DNA of 64,000 nucleotides from Exiguobacterium mexicanum. GTDB taxonomy: Bacteria; Bacillota; Bacilli; Exiguobacteriales; Exiguobacteriaceae. The translations under genes and the position numbers were made by a program. Below the pieces are notes generated by a model. The model made no database searches and had not been told where the DNA came from. It saw only the letters and a list, made by a program, of their open reading frames with translations. Below, in pieces: positions 1-6,171 of the stretch. The stretch lies in the NCBI RefSeq assembly GCF_005960665.1, contig NZ_CP040676.1, positions 1,622,501-1,686,500 on the forward strand. The letters are read 5' to 3'. The first letter of the stretch is position 1, and every line of letters begins with the position of its first letter.

Positions 1-500
1 GCTTTCGCTTCCACGATCACACGTTCCATGAACTCGTTGAAGTCGCTCGTCGACTCTGAAGCACGGAGCGCTTCGTCGGCCGCTTCACGAGCAACCGTCA
101 AAATCGTTCCTTCAACCGGTTTCATAACCGCCTTGTATGCCGTGTCGACACCACGTTTCAATGCCTCAGCGAAATCGACTGTCGACACTTCGGTCTTTCC
201 TTCGATCGCTTTACCGAAGCCACGGAACAATTGGCTTAAAATAACACCGGAGTTCCCGCGTGCCCCCATCAAGAGACCACGTGCAAACTTCGATGAGACG
301 TCAGCGATATTTGCCGTGTTGAGTGCGGCCACTTCCTTCGCACCCGATGTCATCGTCAAATTCATGTTCGTCCCCGTGTCGCCATCCGGCACCGGGAAGA
401 CGTTAAGCGAATCTACATAATCCGCATTCTGGCTCAAGTTGGCTGCACCGTTCGCGACCATGTTCGCGAACACCAATCCATCTAAACGTTTTAAACCCAC
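1..500 (-). CDS. fakA: Fatty acid kinase catalytic subunit FakA (YloV), 5' part only
   Basis: The first ~166 codons are visible; the C-terminal part lies beyond the window edge. The start is a GTG at 500 preceded by AAGGAGG seven bases upstream. The visible part is a DhaL (dihydroxyacetone kinase-like) domain: DGDTGTN at residues 39-45, the usual Asp-rich Mg-ATP binding motif, and GARGNSG at 79-85. In the family this subunit phosphorylates fatty acids held by a FakB/DegV protein so that they can enter phospholipid synthesis. It follows yloU directly, as in B. subtilis, and shares its promoter. An older label is DAK2-domain protein. Confidence 0.93.
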   Translation of the reverse strand, partial: MGLKRLDGLVFANMVANGAANLSQNADYVDSLNVFPVPDGDTGTNMNLTMTSGAKEVAALNTANIADVSSKFARGLLMGARGNSGVILSQLFRGFGKAIEGKTEVSTVDFAEALKRGVDTAYKAVMKPVEGTILTVAREAADEALRASESTSDFNEFMERVIVEAK

Positions 501-522
501 ACCAAATCCTCCTTCGTTCTCG

Positions 523-885
523 TCAGTCATTCGTCAGACGAACGCCTTGTACGAATATGTTTACCGACGAAACGTTTAATCCTAAAGTTTCACCGAGCGT
601 GTATTTTACACGGCTTTGCACGTTGTATGCGACTTCCGACACTTTCGTCCCGTAGCTCACAATGATGTGCATGTCGATATGTACGTCTTCTCCATCTTGA
701 CGTACGACCACGCCTCGGGCGTAGTTTTCACGCTTCAATAGTTCTGCAATCCCGTCTTTCAATTGAGCTTGAGACGCCATTCCCACAACGCCGAAACATT
801 CCATCGCCGCACCGCCTGCGAGTGTTGCGACCACGTCGTTCGTGATGTCAATATTGCCATATGTTGTCTTCATTTCAATTGCCAT
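523..885 (-). CDS. yloU: Asp23/Gls24 family protein YloU
   Basis: A 120-residue protein that aligns along its whole length with B. subtilis YloU as I remember it: an N-terminal YGxIDI segment, a central [14 protein letters not shown] stretch and a C-terminal VNIFVQGVR. Asp23 proteins are small envelope-stress associated proteins; the exact role of YloU is not known. The ATG at 885 has AAGGAGG nine bases upstream; a second in-frame ATG four codons on is less well placed. It is the first gene of the yloU-fakA unit, transcribed divergently from rpmB. Confidence 0.92.
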   Translation of the reverse strand: MAIEMKTTYGNIDITNDVVATLAGGAAMECFGVVGMASQAQLKDGIAELLKRENYARGVVVRQDGEDVHIDMHIIVSYGTKVSEVAYNVQSRVKYTLGETLGLNVSSVNIFVQGVRLTND

Positions 886-1000
886 ATGGAGTAGCCTCCT
901 TCATTCGGAATGATTCCTTCACTACATTCTACAATAAGTACCTAGTTATTAAAAGAACCTGCTCCATAAACTCGGTCAATTGTAGCCGTAACCCTCATTC

Positions 1001-1029
1001 ATTATTAAAATCCTTTCCAGTAATGTCAA
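1001..1029 (-). promoter_or_regulatory. Promoter of yloU-fakA
   Basis: Reading the minus strand: -35 TTGACA (1029-1024), a 17-base spacer and -10 AATAAT (1006-1001). The -35 is a perfect sigma-A match and the -10 has one mismatch. It lies about 115 bases upstream of yloU and points away from rpmB. Confidence 0.7.
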
Positions 1030-1060
1030 GTTTTTTTCTTGTCATCCTATGATTTTCTAG

Positions 1061-1089
1061 TTGCATCGTGAAAAAACCCGTGCTAATAT
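1061..1089 (+). promoter_or_regulatory. Promoter of rpmB
   Basis: -35 TTGCAT (1061-1066), 17-base spacer, -10 TAATAT (1084-1089) with an extended TG two bases before the -10. It is 50 bases upstream of the rpmB start. It is divergent from the yloU promoter, with 31 bases between the two -35 boxes. Confidence 0.75.
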
Positions 1090-1138
1090 AAACGAGTGTC
1101 TATTAGGACGAACCCACATAAAAAAGGAGGGGAAACGC

Positions 1139-1327
1139 ATGGCACGTAAATGCTACGTAACAGGTAAATCACCTAAATCAGGTAACAACCGTTCGCACGC
1201 ACTCAACAAGACAAAACGCACTTGGGGTGTAAACGTACAAAAAGTTCGTATTCTCGTTGACGGTAAACCTAAACGAGTTTGGGTTTCAGCTCGCGCTCTT
1301 AAATCAGGTCTCGTTGAACGCGTATAA
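1139..1327 (+). CDS. rpmB: 50S ribosomal protein L28
   Basis: 62 residues, nearly identical to Bacillus L28: [10 protein letters not shown] at the N-terminus, GNNRSHA and a conserved [11 protein letters not shown]...[14 protein letters not shown] end. It is a protein of the large ribosomal subunit. The ATG at 1139 has AGGAGG eight bases upstream; a longer in-frame reading from 1061 would begin inside the promoter and is not credible. The rpmB terminator begins just after the stop and is split by the IS1182 insertion at 1367. Confidence 0.98.
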   Translation: MARKCYVTGKSPKSGNNRSHALNKTKRTWGVNVQKVRILVDGKPKRVWVSARALKSGLVERV

Positions 1328-1342
1328 TTTTTATACACGAAC

Positions 1343-1366
1343 GAAAAAAATCCCAGCGGCATTCGC
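1343..1366 (+). terminator. Left half of the split rpmB/thiN bidirectional terminator
   Basis: The left remnant (A-run, ATCCCA, CGGC, loop ATTC) and the right remnant at 3200-3221 (GCCG, TGGGAT, T-run) join into one hairpin. Its arms are AAAAAAATCCCA-G-CGGC and GCCG-A-TGGGATTTTTTT around the loop ATTC. It would have terminated rpmB on plus and thiN on minus. IS1182 copy 1 interrupts it in the loop, so neither half can fold as the original. Confidence 0.8.
1358..1366. repeat. Target site duplication of IS1182 copy 1, left
   Basis: GGCATTCGC directly before the IS end is repeated at 3200-3208 directly after it. It covers the hairpin loop ATTC plus part of the stem. The exact length (8-10 bp) is ambiguous because flanking bases match the IS ends. 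Confidence 0.85.
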
Positions 1367-1396
1367 GAGGGCACTGAAAAACTTCAAATGATTTTG

Positions 1397-1440
1397 AACA
1401 GATGAGCGTCGTCCCGTTTGGGATGACGCTCATCTGTTTT
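1397..1440 (+). terminator. Left-end terminator carried by IS1182 copy 1
   Basis: A 19-bp stem (1397-1415 with 1420-1438), one G-U pair, loop GTTT, then a short T-run to 1440. It lies 30 bases inside the left end and would stop transcription arriving from rpmB before it enters the transposase. It also stands in for the rpmB terminator destroyed by the insertion. Confidence 0.75.
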
Positions 1441-1464
1441 CCTTGTCCTTCAGCCGCCCTGTCC

Positions 1465-1562
1465 GGCACGCCGCTTTCCTGGGGGCGGGCGTCGAGCCGC
1501 ATCGCGACGTCGTCGCTGCTGGGTCTCGCCTTGCCCGCTGATTCCCCGGGAGTCGGCGTGCC
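1465..1562 (-). repeat. Structured module C inside IS1182 copy 1
   Basis: A 98-nt module closed by GGCACGCC/GGCGTGCC (1465-1472 and 1555-1562). Read on the minus strand it has four nested helices: the closing stem; GGGG plus GCGGGC with GCCCGC plus CCCC; CGAG/CTCG; and GCGAC/GTCGC at the tip. Unpaired or junction motifs are GACTCC, GAGACCC, GATGCGGCTC and GGAAAGC. The same fold and motifs occur in the solo elements at 18996-19100 and 19172-19270. It contains no open frame that I would credit. Function unknown. Confidence 0.75.
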
Positions 1563-1597
1563 CTCGGGCGGCGCTGTACGCGCCCGGCATTCCGGAC

Positions 1598-1603
1598 TAT
1601 ACT
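1598..1603 (+). promoter_or_regulatory. Possible -10 box of the transposase promoter, copy 1
   Basis: TATACT lies 33 bases before the transposase ATG. The best upstream partner, CTGTAC at 1574-1579 with an 18-base spacer, is a poor -35. Weak promoters are usual for transposases. The same box is at 61968-61973 in copy 2. Confidence 0.35.
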
Positions 1604-1635
1604 GGCAGTAACCAACCCATTTGGAGGCGATCCCG

Positions 1636-3102
1636 ATGATGCCCGACCTGCCGAACATGCCGCCGAGCCCATACGCTGCCCTTTATGACCTGTTGATCCC
1701 GGCCGATGACGAGCTACGGCTCATCCACGACCTCGTCCCGTTCGATTTCATCACCAAGCTGCTCGAGGACACGTATTGCCATGACAACGGTCGGATGGCC
1801 GTCCATCCTGTCCGGATGTTCAAGTACCTGTTCCTGAAGGCGCACTCGAACCTGTCCGACGTCGACCTCGTCAGACGGGCGAAGACCGACCTCGCCTACA
1901 AATATTTTCTGGATCTGGCACCGGAAGATGACGTCATCAATCCTTCCTCGCTCACGAAGTTCCGTCGTCAGCGCATGGCCGACGACGAGCTGCTCGACAA
2001 GTTGATCGAGCACACGGTCGAGGTCGCGAAAGGGATGGGACTGCTCAAGTCACGAACATTGATTGTCGACGCGACCCATTCCCGTGCCCGGTATGGGCAA
2101 AAACCGATCGGGCAGGCGATCATCGAGGAAGCGAAGGGGCTCCGTCATGCATGTTACAAAGAGACCAACGACGCGAAGGGACGTTTTCCGGAGAAGGCAA
2201 ACGAGTCAGACATCGACCAGCTCCTCTCGTATGCGCTCGCCGTCGCCGAGACCGTCGAGGGCGAGATGCCTGAGCTGATGGCGCGCGAACACATCCGTGA
2301 CCGTGTGAACCGTGTCCGCGAGTTCGCGGAGGATGCGCACGTCGAACTTCAAGTCTCCAGGGATCCTGATGCCCGGACCGGGCACAAGAGTGCCGACTCA
2401 TCATTCTTCGGTTACAAACATCATCTCGCGATGACGGAGGAGGGCATCATCACGGCCGTCGTCGTCACATCCGGCGAAGCGTCGGACGGGCATCAGATGT
2501 CGAGGCTCGTCGAGAAGAGCCACCGCGCAGGGGCCGAGTTCGACCACATCGTGGGCGACGGGGCCTATTCGAGCCGGGACAACCTGATCTATGCCGCCTC
2601 GCAAGGGTGCAAGCTCGTCGCGCCATTGAACCCACAAGTCTACTCGCCGGCACCGAACCGCGTCGAGGGTTTCACCTACAACAAGGATGCCGAACGTTAC
2701 GTCTGCCCAGCCGGGCATATGGCCGTCCGCAAAGCCCGTGGCGGACGGAAGGACGTCGGAAAGAACCAAGTGGAGAGCCATTTCTTCAACATCGAGCTGT
2801 GCAAGCAATGTCCGTTACGAAAAGGCTGTTACAAGGACGGCGCCAAATCCAGATCCTATAGCGTGTCGTTGAAATCAAGGGAGCACAGCGATCAACTTGA
2901 CTATGGGCAGACCGATGACTTCAAGGACCATCGTCGGAAACGCTTCGCCGTCGAGGCGAAAAACAGTCAACTGAAGAACCCACAAGGTCTGGCGCGCAAC
3001 AAGACGCCAGACCTGAAAGGCATGACGTTACAGAGCGTGATGGCCATCGTCGCAGTCAATCTGAAGCGAATCATCACCCTCCGGAAAGAGAAAACGGATT
3101 AA
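1636..3102 (+). CDS. IS1182-family DDE transposase, copy 1
   Basis: 488 residues from the ATG at 1636, which has GGAGG eight bases upstream; an in-frame TTG at 1621 would overlap that ribosome site. The N-terminal ~100 residues are the helix-rich InsH/DUF772-type domain. Likely acidic residues are D145 (IVDATHSRA), D308 (VGDGAYSS) and E440 (AVEAKNSQLK). A Cys cluster (CPAGH ... CKQCPLRKGC, residues ~357-398) is typical of the DDE_Tnp_1_6 group. Length and domains are normal for IS1182, with no frameshift, so it should be functional. Confidence 0.95.
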   Translation: MMPDLPNMPPSPYAALYDLLIPADDELRLIHDLVPFDFITKLLEDTYCHDNGRMAVHPVRMFKYLFLKAHSNLSDVDLVRRAKTDLAYKYFLDLAPEDDVINPSSLTKFRRQRMADDELLDKLIEHTVEVAKGMGLLKSRTLIVDATHSRARYGQKPIGQAIIEEAKGLRHACYKETNDAKGRFPEKANESDIDQLLSYALAVAETVEGEMPELMAREHIRDRVNRVREFAEDAHVELQVSRDPDARTGHKSADSSFFGYKHHLAMTEEGIITAVVVTSGEASDGHQMSRLVEKSHRAGAEFDHIVGDGAYSSRDNLIYAASQGCKLVAPLNPQVYSPAPNRVEGFTYNKDAERYVCPAGHMAVRKARGGRKDVGKNQVESHFFNIELCKQCPLRKGCYKDGAKSRSYSVSLKSREHSDQLDYGQTDDFKDHRRKRFAVEAKNSQLKNPQGLARNKTPDLKGMTLQSVMAIVAVNLKRIITLRKEKTD

Positions 3103-3110
3103 AGGCAAGG

Positions 3111-3155
3111 AAAAAAGGCGATCGTCCCGACACAAGTCGGGCCAATCGCCTTTTT
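3111..3155. terminator. Bidirectional terminator at the right end of IS1182 copy 1
   Basis: A6 - GGCGAT - CCCGAC - ACAA - GTCGGG - ATCGCC - T5, with a 3x3 internal loop between the two stems. Because it has an A-run on one side and a T-run on the other, it can end the transposase transcript on plus and thiN transcription arriving on minus. Confidence 0.85.
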
Positions 3156-3199
3156 CACGTTCTCACGCTCGGATAGAGCGGGGGTTTTTCAGTGCCCTC

Positions 3200-3221
3200 G
3201 GCATTCGCCGATGGGATTTTT
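3200..3221 (-). terminator. Right half of the split rpmB/thiN terminator, with target duplication
   Basis: GGCATTCGC (3200-3208) is the right copy of the target duplication, followed by the CGATGGGAT arm and T-run of the old hairpin. It directly follows the thiN stop. Alone it cannot form the original stem. Confidence 0.75.
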
Positions 3222-3227
3222 TTGTGT

Positions 3228-3815
3228 TCATTTTTTGACATACAGCACGAGGACCATACCTTCGTGCACGATCAAATCCGCTGATTCGCCGGCCCACTCG
3301 TTCGAGATCGTGAGCGCCTCATGGCTGACGACATCGTGACGGTCGAGCGGATATTTGACGCCGCGGATTGACACGTTCGCCCGTTTCCAGGGGATGAGCG
3401 ACAAATAATGATTGGCTTGACGTGGGAGCTCGTGACGCCCAGCTCCAACAAGACGAGCGGTTTGCCCGGCCGTGAACAAACGCATCTCTGGATATGCCTC
3501 GAGCAGTCCGATATTGCCGAGCGTCATGTCGAGGCGTCCACCGAGAGCGCCGTACACGAGCATCTCCGTCGCCCCGTGTCCACGGGCCGCCTCGAGCGCG
3601 ATCTCGAGGTCGGTCACGTCTTTTTCAGATGGGTAACGGACGGCGTCAATCGGCACTTCGCCCGTGAAGGAATCGAAATCGCCGACGACGAGATCCGGGT
3701 TCAGCCCGTGGTTCAACAGTGTCTCGTACCCCCCGTCGACGCCGATGATGTAATCGACGTCACGCGGGAGTCCCGAGATTGGTTCCGGGCTGGCCGCCAC
3801 AATCAACACCCGCAT
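3228..3815 (-). CDS. thiN: Thiamine pyrophosphokinase
   Basis: 195 residues, slightly shorter than the ~214 usual in Bacillus. It transfers pyrophosphate from ATP to thiamine to give TPP. Visible motifs are GVDGG (25-29), GDFDS (45-49), SEKDVTDLE (63-71) and GALGGRLD (89-96), all expected around the ATP and thiamine sites. Its ATG shares one base with the thiT stop (TAATG), so the two are translationally coupled: uptake then activation. Both are under the TPP riboswitch, giving end-product control. Its terminator is broken by IS1182. Confidence 0.96.
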   Translation of the reverse strand: MRVLIVAASPEPISGLPRDVDYIIGVDGGYETLLNHGLNPDLVVGDFDSFTGEVPIDAVRYPSEKDVTDLEIALEAARGHGATEMLVYGALGGRLDMTLGNIGLLEAYPEMRLFTAGQTARLVGAGRHELPRQANHYLSLIPWKRANVSIRGVKYPLDRHDVVSHEALTISNEWAGESADLIVHEGMVLVLYVKK

Positions 3816-4387
3816 TAGCGGAGACCCCGGGTCGCGAGCGTGGCGAAACGTGGTACCGAGACGAACAAGAGAACGAGGACGACGGCCGACACGAGGAAGG
3901 ACGGCAACATATACGTCATGTTATAAGCGAACGAATAGGCGACGACCGGCCCTTCCGCGTACTCGGCGAAGAACACGATCCCTGATAAGACGTGGGCGCC
4001 GTAGCGAAGCAAAGAACCGAGGAGCGCCCCGAGCACCAAGTAGACGACGAGCGTCTTTTTCGCCTCGTCCTTGGCGGCCCGTTTCACTTGACCAGCGAAC
4101 AGTCCGGCCATCCCGACGACACCGTAAGCGAACGTGTAGTCGAGCAGGAACTGGACCGGTGTGAAGATGTAGGCCCCGAACAGCAGTTGCAGCGTTCCGA
4201 CGAGCGCTCCTGTCGCCAGTCCGCCTTTTAATCCATGGCGGTACGCCATCACAAAGATCGGCAACATCGCCAGGCTGATCGATCCGCCCTGCGGCATCCG
4301 GAACGGGATGAGCAAATCAAAGATCAAGCCGAGTGCGGCGAACAATGAGATTTCAATGAGCGCCTGTAGTTTTAAACGTTGTTTCAT
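3815..4387 (-). CDS. thiT: Thiamine transporter substrate-binding (S) component ThiT
   Basis: 190 residues, about six membrane helices. QGGSISLAMLPI followed by YRHGLKGG is the conserved ThiT (YuaJ) signature. In the family it is the S-component of an energy-coupling factor transporter and needs EcfAA'T encoded elsewhere. ATG at 4387 with AAGGAGG upstream. It is the first gene after the TPP riboswitch and overlaps thiN by one base, so its role in thiamine uptake is well supported. Confidence 0.95.
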   Translation of the reverse strand: MKQRLKLQALIEISLFAALGLIFDLLIPFRMPQGGSISLAMLPIFVMAYRHGLKGGLATGALVGTLQLLFGAYIFTPVQFLLDYTFAYGVVGMAGLFAGQVKRAAKDEAKKTLVVYLVLGALLGSLLRYGAHVLSGIVFFAEYAEGPVVAYSFAYNMTYMLPSFLVSAVVLVLLFVSVPRFATLATRGLR

Positions 4388-4418
4388 CTTATTCCCTCCT
4401 TATTATATGAGCGAACGA

Positions 4419-4451
4419 CAAAAAGCAGCATGACGTAAACGCCATGCTGCT
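4419..4451 (-). terminator. Riboswitch-controlled terminator before thiT
   Basis: On minus: AGCAGCATGGCG - TTTA - CGTCATGCTGCT followed by TTTTT, a 12-bp stem with one G-U pair. The competing small hairpin GCTA-CTCGA-TAGC just upstream (4448-4461) overlaps its 5' arm and could act as antiterminator. Confidence 0.85.
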
Positions 4452-4472
4452 ATCGAGTAGCAACGTGCATTT

Positions 4473-4559
4473 TCGCCACATCCCTACGTCCGTGTGAACG
4501 GAACAGGTTCAAAGGGTTAGCAAATGCCTCTCAGCCACAGAATGTGACACCCCTTGCGA
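4473..4559 (-). promoter_or_regulatory. TPP riboswitch aptamer (thi box)
   Basis: The minus strand shows the diagnostic thi-box pieces in order: GGGGTG, CTGAGAGG, ACCCTTTGAACCTG and GTAGGGA, closed by TCGC/GCGA. It is followed within 25 bases by an intrinsic terminator, so TPP binding should stop transcription of thiT-thiN. It lies between rpe and thiT, so transcripts running on from the upstream operon would pass through it too. Confidence 0.96.
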
Positions 4560-4582
4560 CAATATTTGTTGTTCTATCGACG

Positions 4583-4588
4583 ATTATA
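4583..4588 (-). promoter_or_regulatory. Likely -10 box for the thiT-thiN leader
   Basis: A perfect TATAAT on minus, 24 bases before the aptamer; it overlaps the rpe stop codon (GTA TAA T). The -35 region (TAGCAT at a 17-base spacing) is poor, so strength is uncertain. Confidence 0.5.
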
Positions 4589-5240
4589 CACGAGAAGCGT
4601 GACGAATGCTATCGATTGCGTCTTTATAGCTCGGTTCGTTATAGATGGCTGAGCCGGCCACGAGCACATCAGCTCCAGCGTCGATGCATAATTTCGCCGT
4701 CTCAGCGTTGACACCGCCGTCAATCTCGATTTCAAAGTCGAGACGACGCGCTTGGCGCATCTCGCTCAGCGTCGCGATTTTCGGGACGACCGATTCGATG
4801 AATGCCTGGCCCCCAAAGCCAGGGTTCACCGTCATGAGGAGCACCATGTCGACGTCACCGAGCACATGTTCAATCGATGACAGCGGCGTATGCGGATTCA
4901 AGACGACACCACACTTGGCGCCGGCCGCTTTGATTTGTTGCAACACGCGATGCAAATGATTCGTCGCTTCAACGTGAACCGTGACGATATCCGCCCCGGC
5001 CTTGATGAAATCTTCGACGAACCGTTCGGGCTGGTCGATCATCAAATGGACGTCTAACACCATGTCCGACTTCTTCCGTAAGCTCGCTAACACCGGGAGA
5101 CCGATCGAGATGTTCGGGACGAATTGACCGTCCATGACGTCAAAATGGATGTAATCCGCTCCGGCCTCTTGGACCGCCTTCACTTCTGCCTCTAAATTGG
5201 CGAAGTCCGCCGCTAAAATCGATGGTGCAATTTTAATCAT
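4584..5240 (-). CDS. rpe: Ribulose-phosphate 3-epimerase
   Basis: 218 residues, a complete TIM barrel. It interconverts ribulose-5-P and xylulose-5-P in the pentose phosphate pathway. Seen: IAPSILAADF at the start, HFDVMDGQFVPN and DVHLMI with the metal ligands, VNPGFGGQ and the C-terminal IDGGVN. The GGAGGT ribosome site lies in the last codons of rsgA, two bases upstream, so translation is coupled. It ends the operon just before the TPP riboswitch. Confidence 0.97.
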   Translation of the reverse strand: MIKIAPSILAADFANLEAEVKAVQEAGADYIHFDVMDGQFVPNISIGLPVLASLRKKSDMVLDVHLMIDQPERFVEDFIKAGADIVTVHVEATNHLHRVLQQIKAAGAKCGVVLNPHTPLSSIEHVLGDVDMVLLMTVNPGFGGQAFIESVVPKIATLSEMRQARRLDFEIEIDGGVNAETAKLCIDAGADVLVAGSAIYNEPSYKDAIDSIRHASRV

Positions 5241-5241
5241 G

Positions 5242-6126
5242 TCAGTACCTCCGTTGTCTATCGTTTAACTCTGCCATAAACGTAACATAATTCTCATAGC
5301 GGGTGGAAGCGATTTCTCCCGCCTCGACGGCCGCTTTGACGGCACAACCTGGTTCGTTCAAATGGGCACAACCGCGGAATTTACAGTCATCATGCCGCTC
5401 GACGAACTCAGGGAAACACCAGCGCATCTCTTCGACTTCGAGTTCTTCTGGGAACTCAAGGCTCGAGAAACCAGGCGTATCGGCCACGAGCCCGTCAGCG
5501 AGCGTGATAAGCGTGACGTGACGCGTCGTGTGCTTACCGCGCCCAAGTGATTTCGAGATCTTCCCGGTCGCAAGTTCAAGCTCAGGTGCGACTGCGTTCA
5601 AGAGCGAACTCTTACCGACCCCGGTCTGTCCGGCGAACACACTCGTCTTATCCTTAAACGACCCGCGGATTTTTTCGATCCCCGACCCGTCCTCGGTCGA
5701 CGTCTCGATGACCTCATAGCCGATGGAACGATATAAAGCCGCTGCTTCATGAATCTTCTCCCGTTCCGACTCCGTCAACAAATCCATTTTCGTCAAAACG
5801 ATAATCGGATGGACTTGCTTCGACTCGATCAAGACGAGGAAACGGTCGAGCAGATGGAACGAGAACGCCGGCTCTTTTACCGAGAATAACAAGAACGCTT
5901 GATCGATGTTGGCAATCGGCGGGCGGACGAGATGGTTCGACCGCTCGTCAACAGCCAATATATAACCGGTACCATCCCCTTGGTCTTGGATGTCGACATC
6001 GTCACCGACGACCGGCGAGATGTTCCGGTTGCGGAAATTGCCGCGGGCGCGACAACGGATCTCTTGTTTTTCTTCCGTCATGACGTCATAAAATCCGCCT
6101 TGTAATCGAATAATCGTACCTTTCAT
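5242..6126 (-). CDS. rsgA: Ribosome small subunit-dependent GTPase RsgA
   Basis: 294 residues with the circularly permuted GTPase order: OB fold at the N-terminus, G4 TKMD (112-115), then G1 GQTGVGKSS (166-174), then G3 DTPG (216-219). The C-terminal zinc finger has C248, C253, H255 and C261. RsgA matures the 30S subunit. It lies between prkC and rpe as in B. subtilis, where the CpgA homologue is reported as a substrate of PrkC. A terminator-like hairpin separates it from prkC. Confidence 0.97.
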   Translation of the reverse strand: MKGTIIRLQGGFYDVMTEEKQEIRCRARGNFRNRNISPVVGDDVDIQDQGDGTGYILAVDERSNHLVRPPIANIDQAFLLFSVKEPAFSFHLLDRFLVLIESKQVHPIIVLTKMDLLTESEREKIHEAAALYRSIGYEVIETSTEDGSGIEKIRGSFKDKTSVFAGQTGVGKSSLLNAVAPELELATGKISKSLGRGKHTTRHVTLITLADGLVADTPGFSSLEFPEELEVEEMRWCFPEFVERHDDCKFRGCAHLNEPGCAVKAAVEAGEIASTRYENYVTFMAELNDRQRRY

Positions 6127-6141
6127 TCCATTCCCTCCTTA

Positions 6142-6171
6142 GAAAAAGAGGCGACGCGCACGCCACCTCTT
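6142..6171 (-). terminator. Intercistronic terminator between prkC and rsgA
   Basis: On minus, an 11-bp stem AAGAGGTGGCG/CGTCGCCTCTT with loop TGCG, then TTTTTC. It starts at the prkC stop and ends just before the rsgA ribosome site, so it may lower expression of rsgA and rpe relative to the upstream genes. Confidence 0.7.

Larger units (their letters stand above)
1367..3199 (+). mobile_element. IS1182-family insertion sequence, copy 1
   Basis: 1,833 bp bounded by 16-bp perfect inverted repeats GAGGGCACTGAAAAAC (1367-1382 and complement at 3184-3199) with an 8-10 bp direct repeat of the target. Contents in order: left inverted repeat, outward-shielding terminator (1397-1440), a structured module (1465-1562), the transposase, a bidirectional terminator (3111-3155) and the right inverted repeat. 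I see no difference from copy 2 at 61737-63569. It sits in the loop of the rpmB/thiN terminator, in the same direction as rpmB. It appears complete and recently active. Confidence 0.95.
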
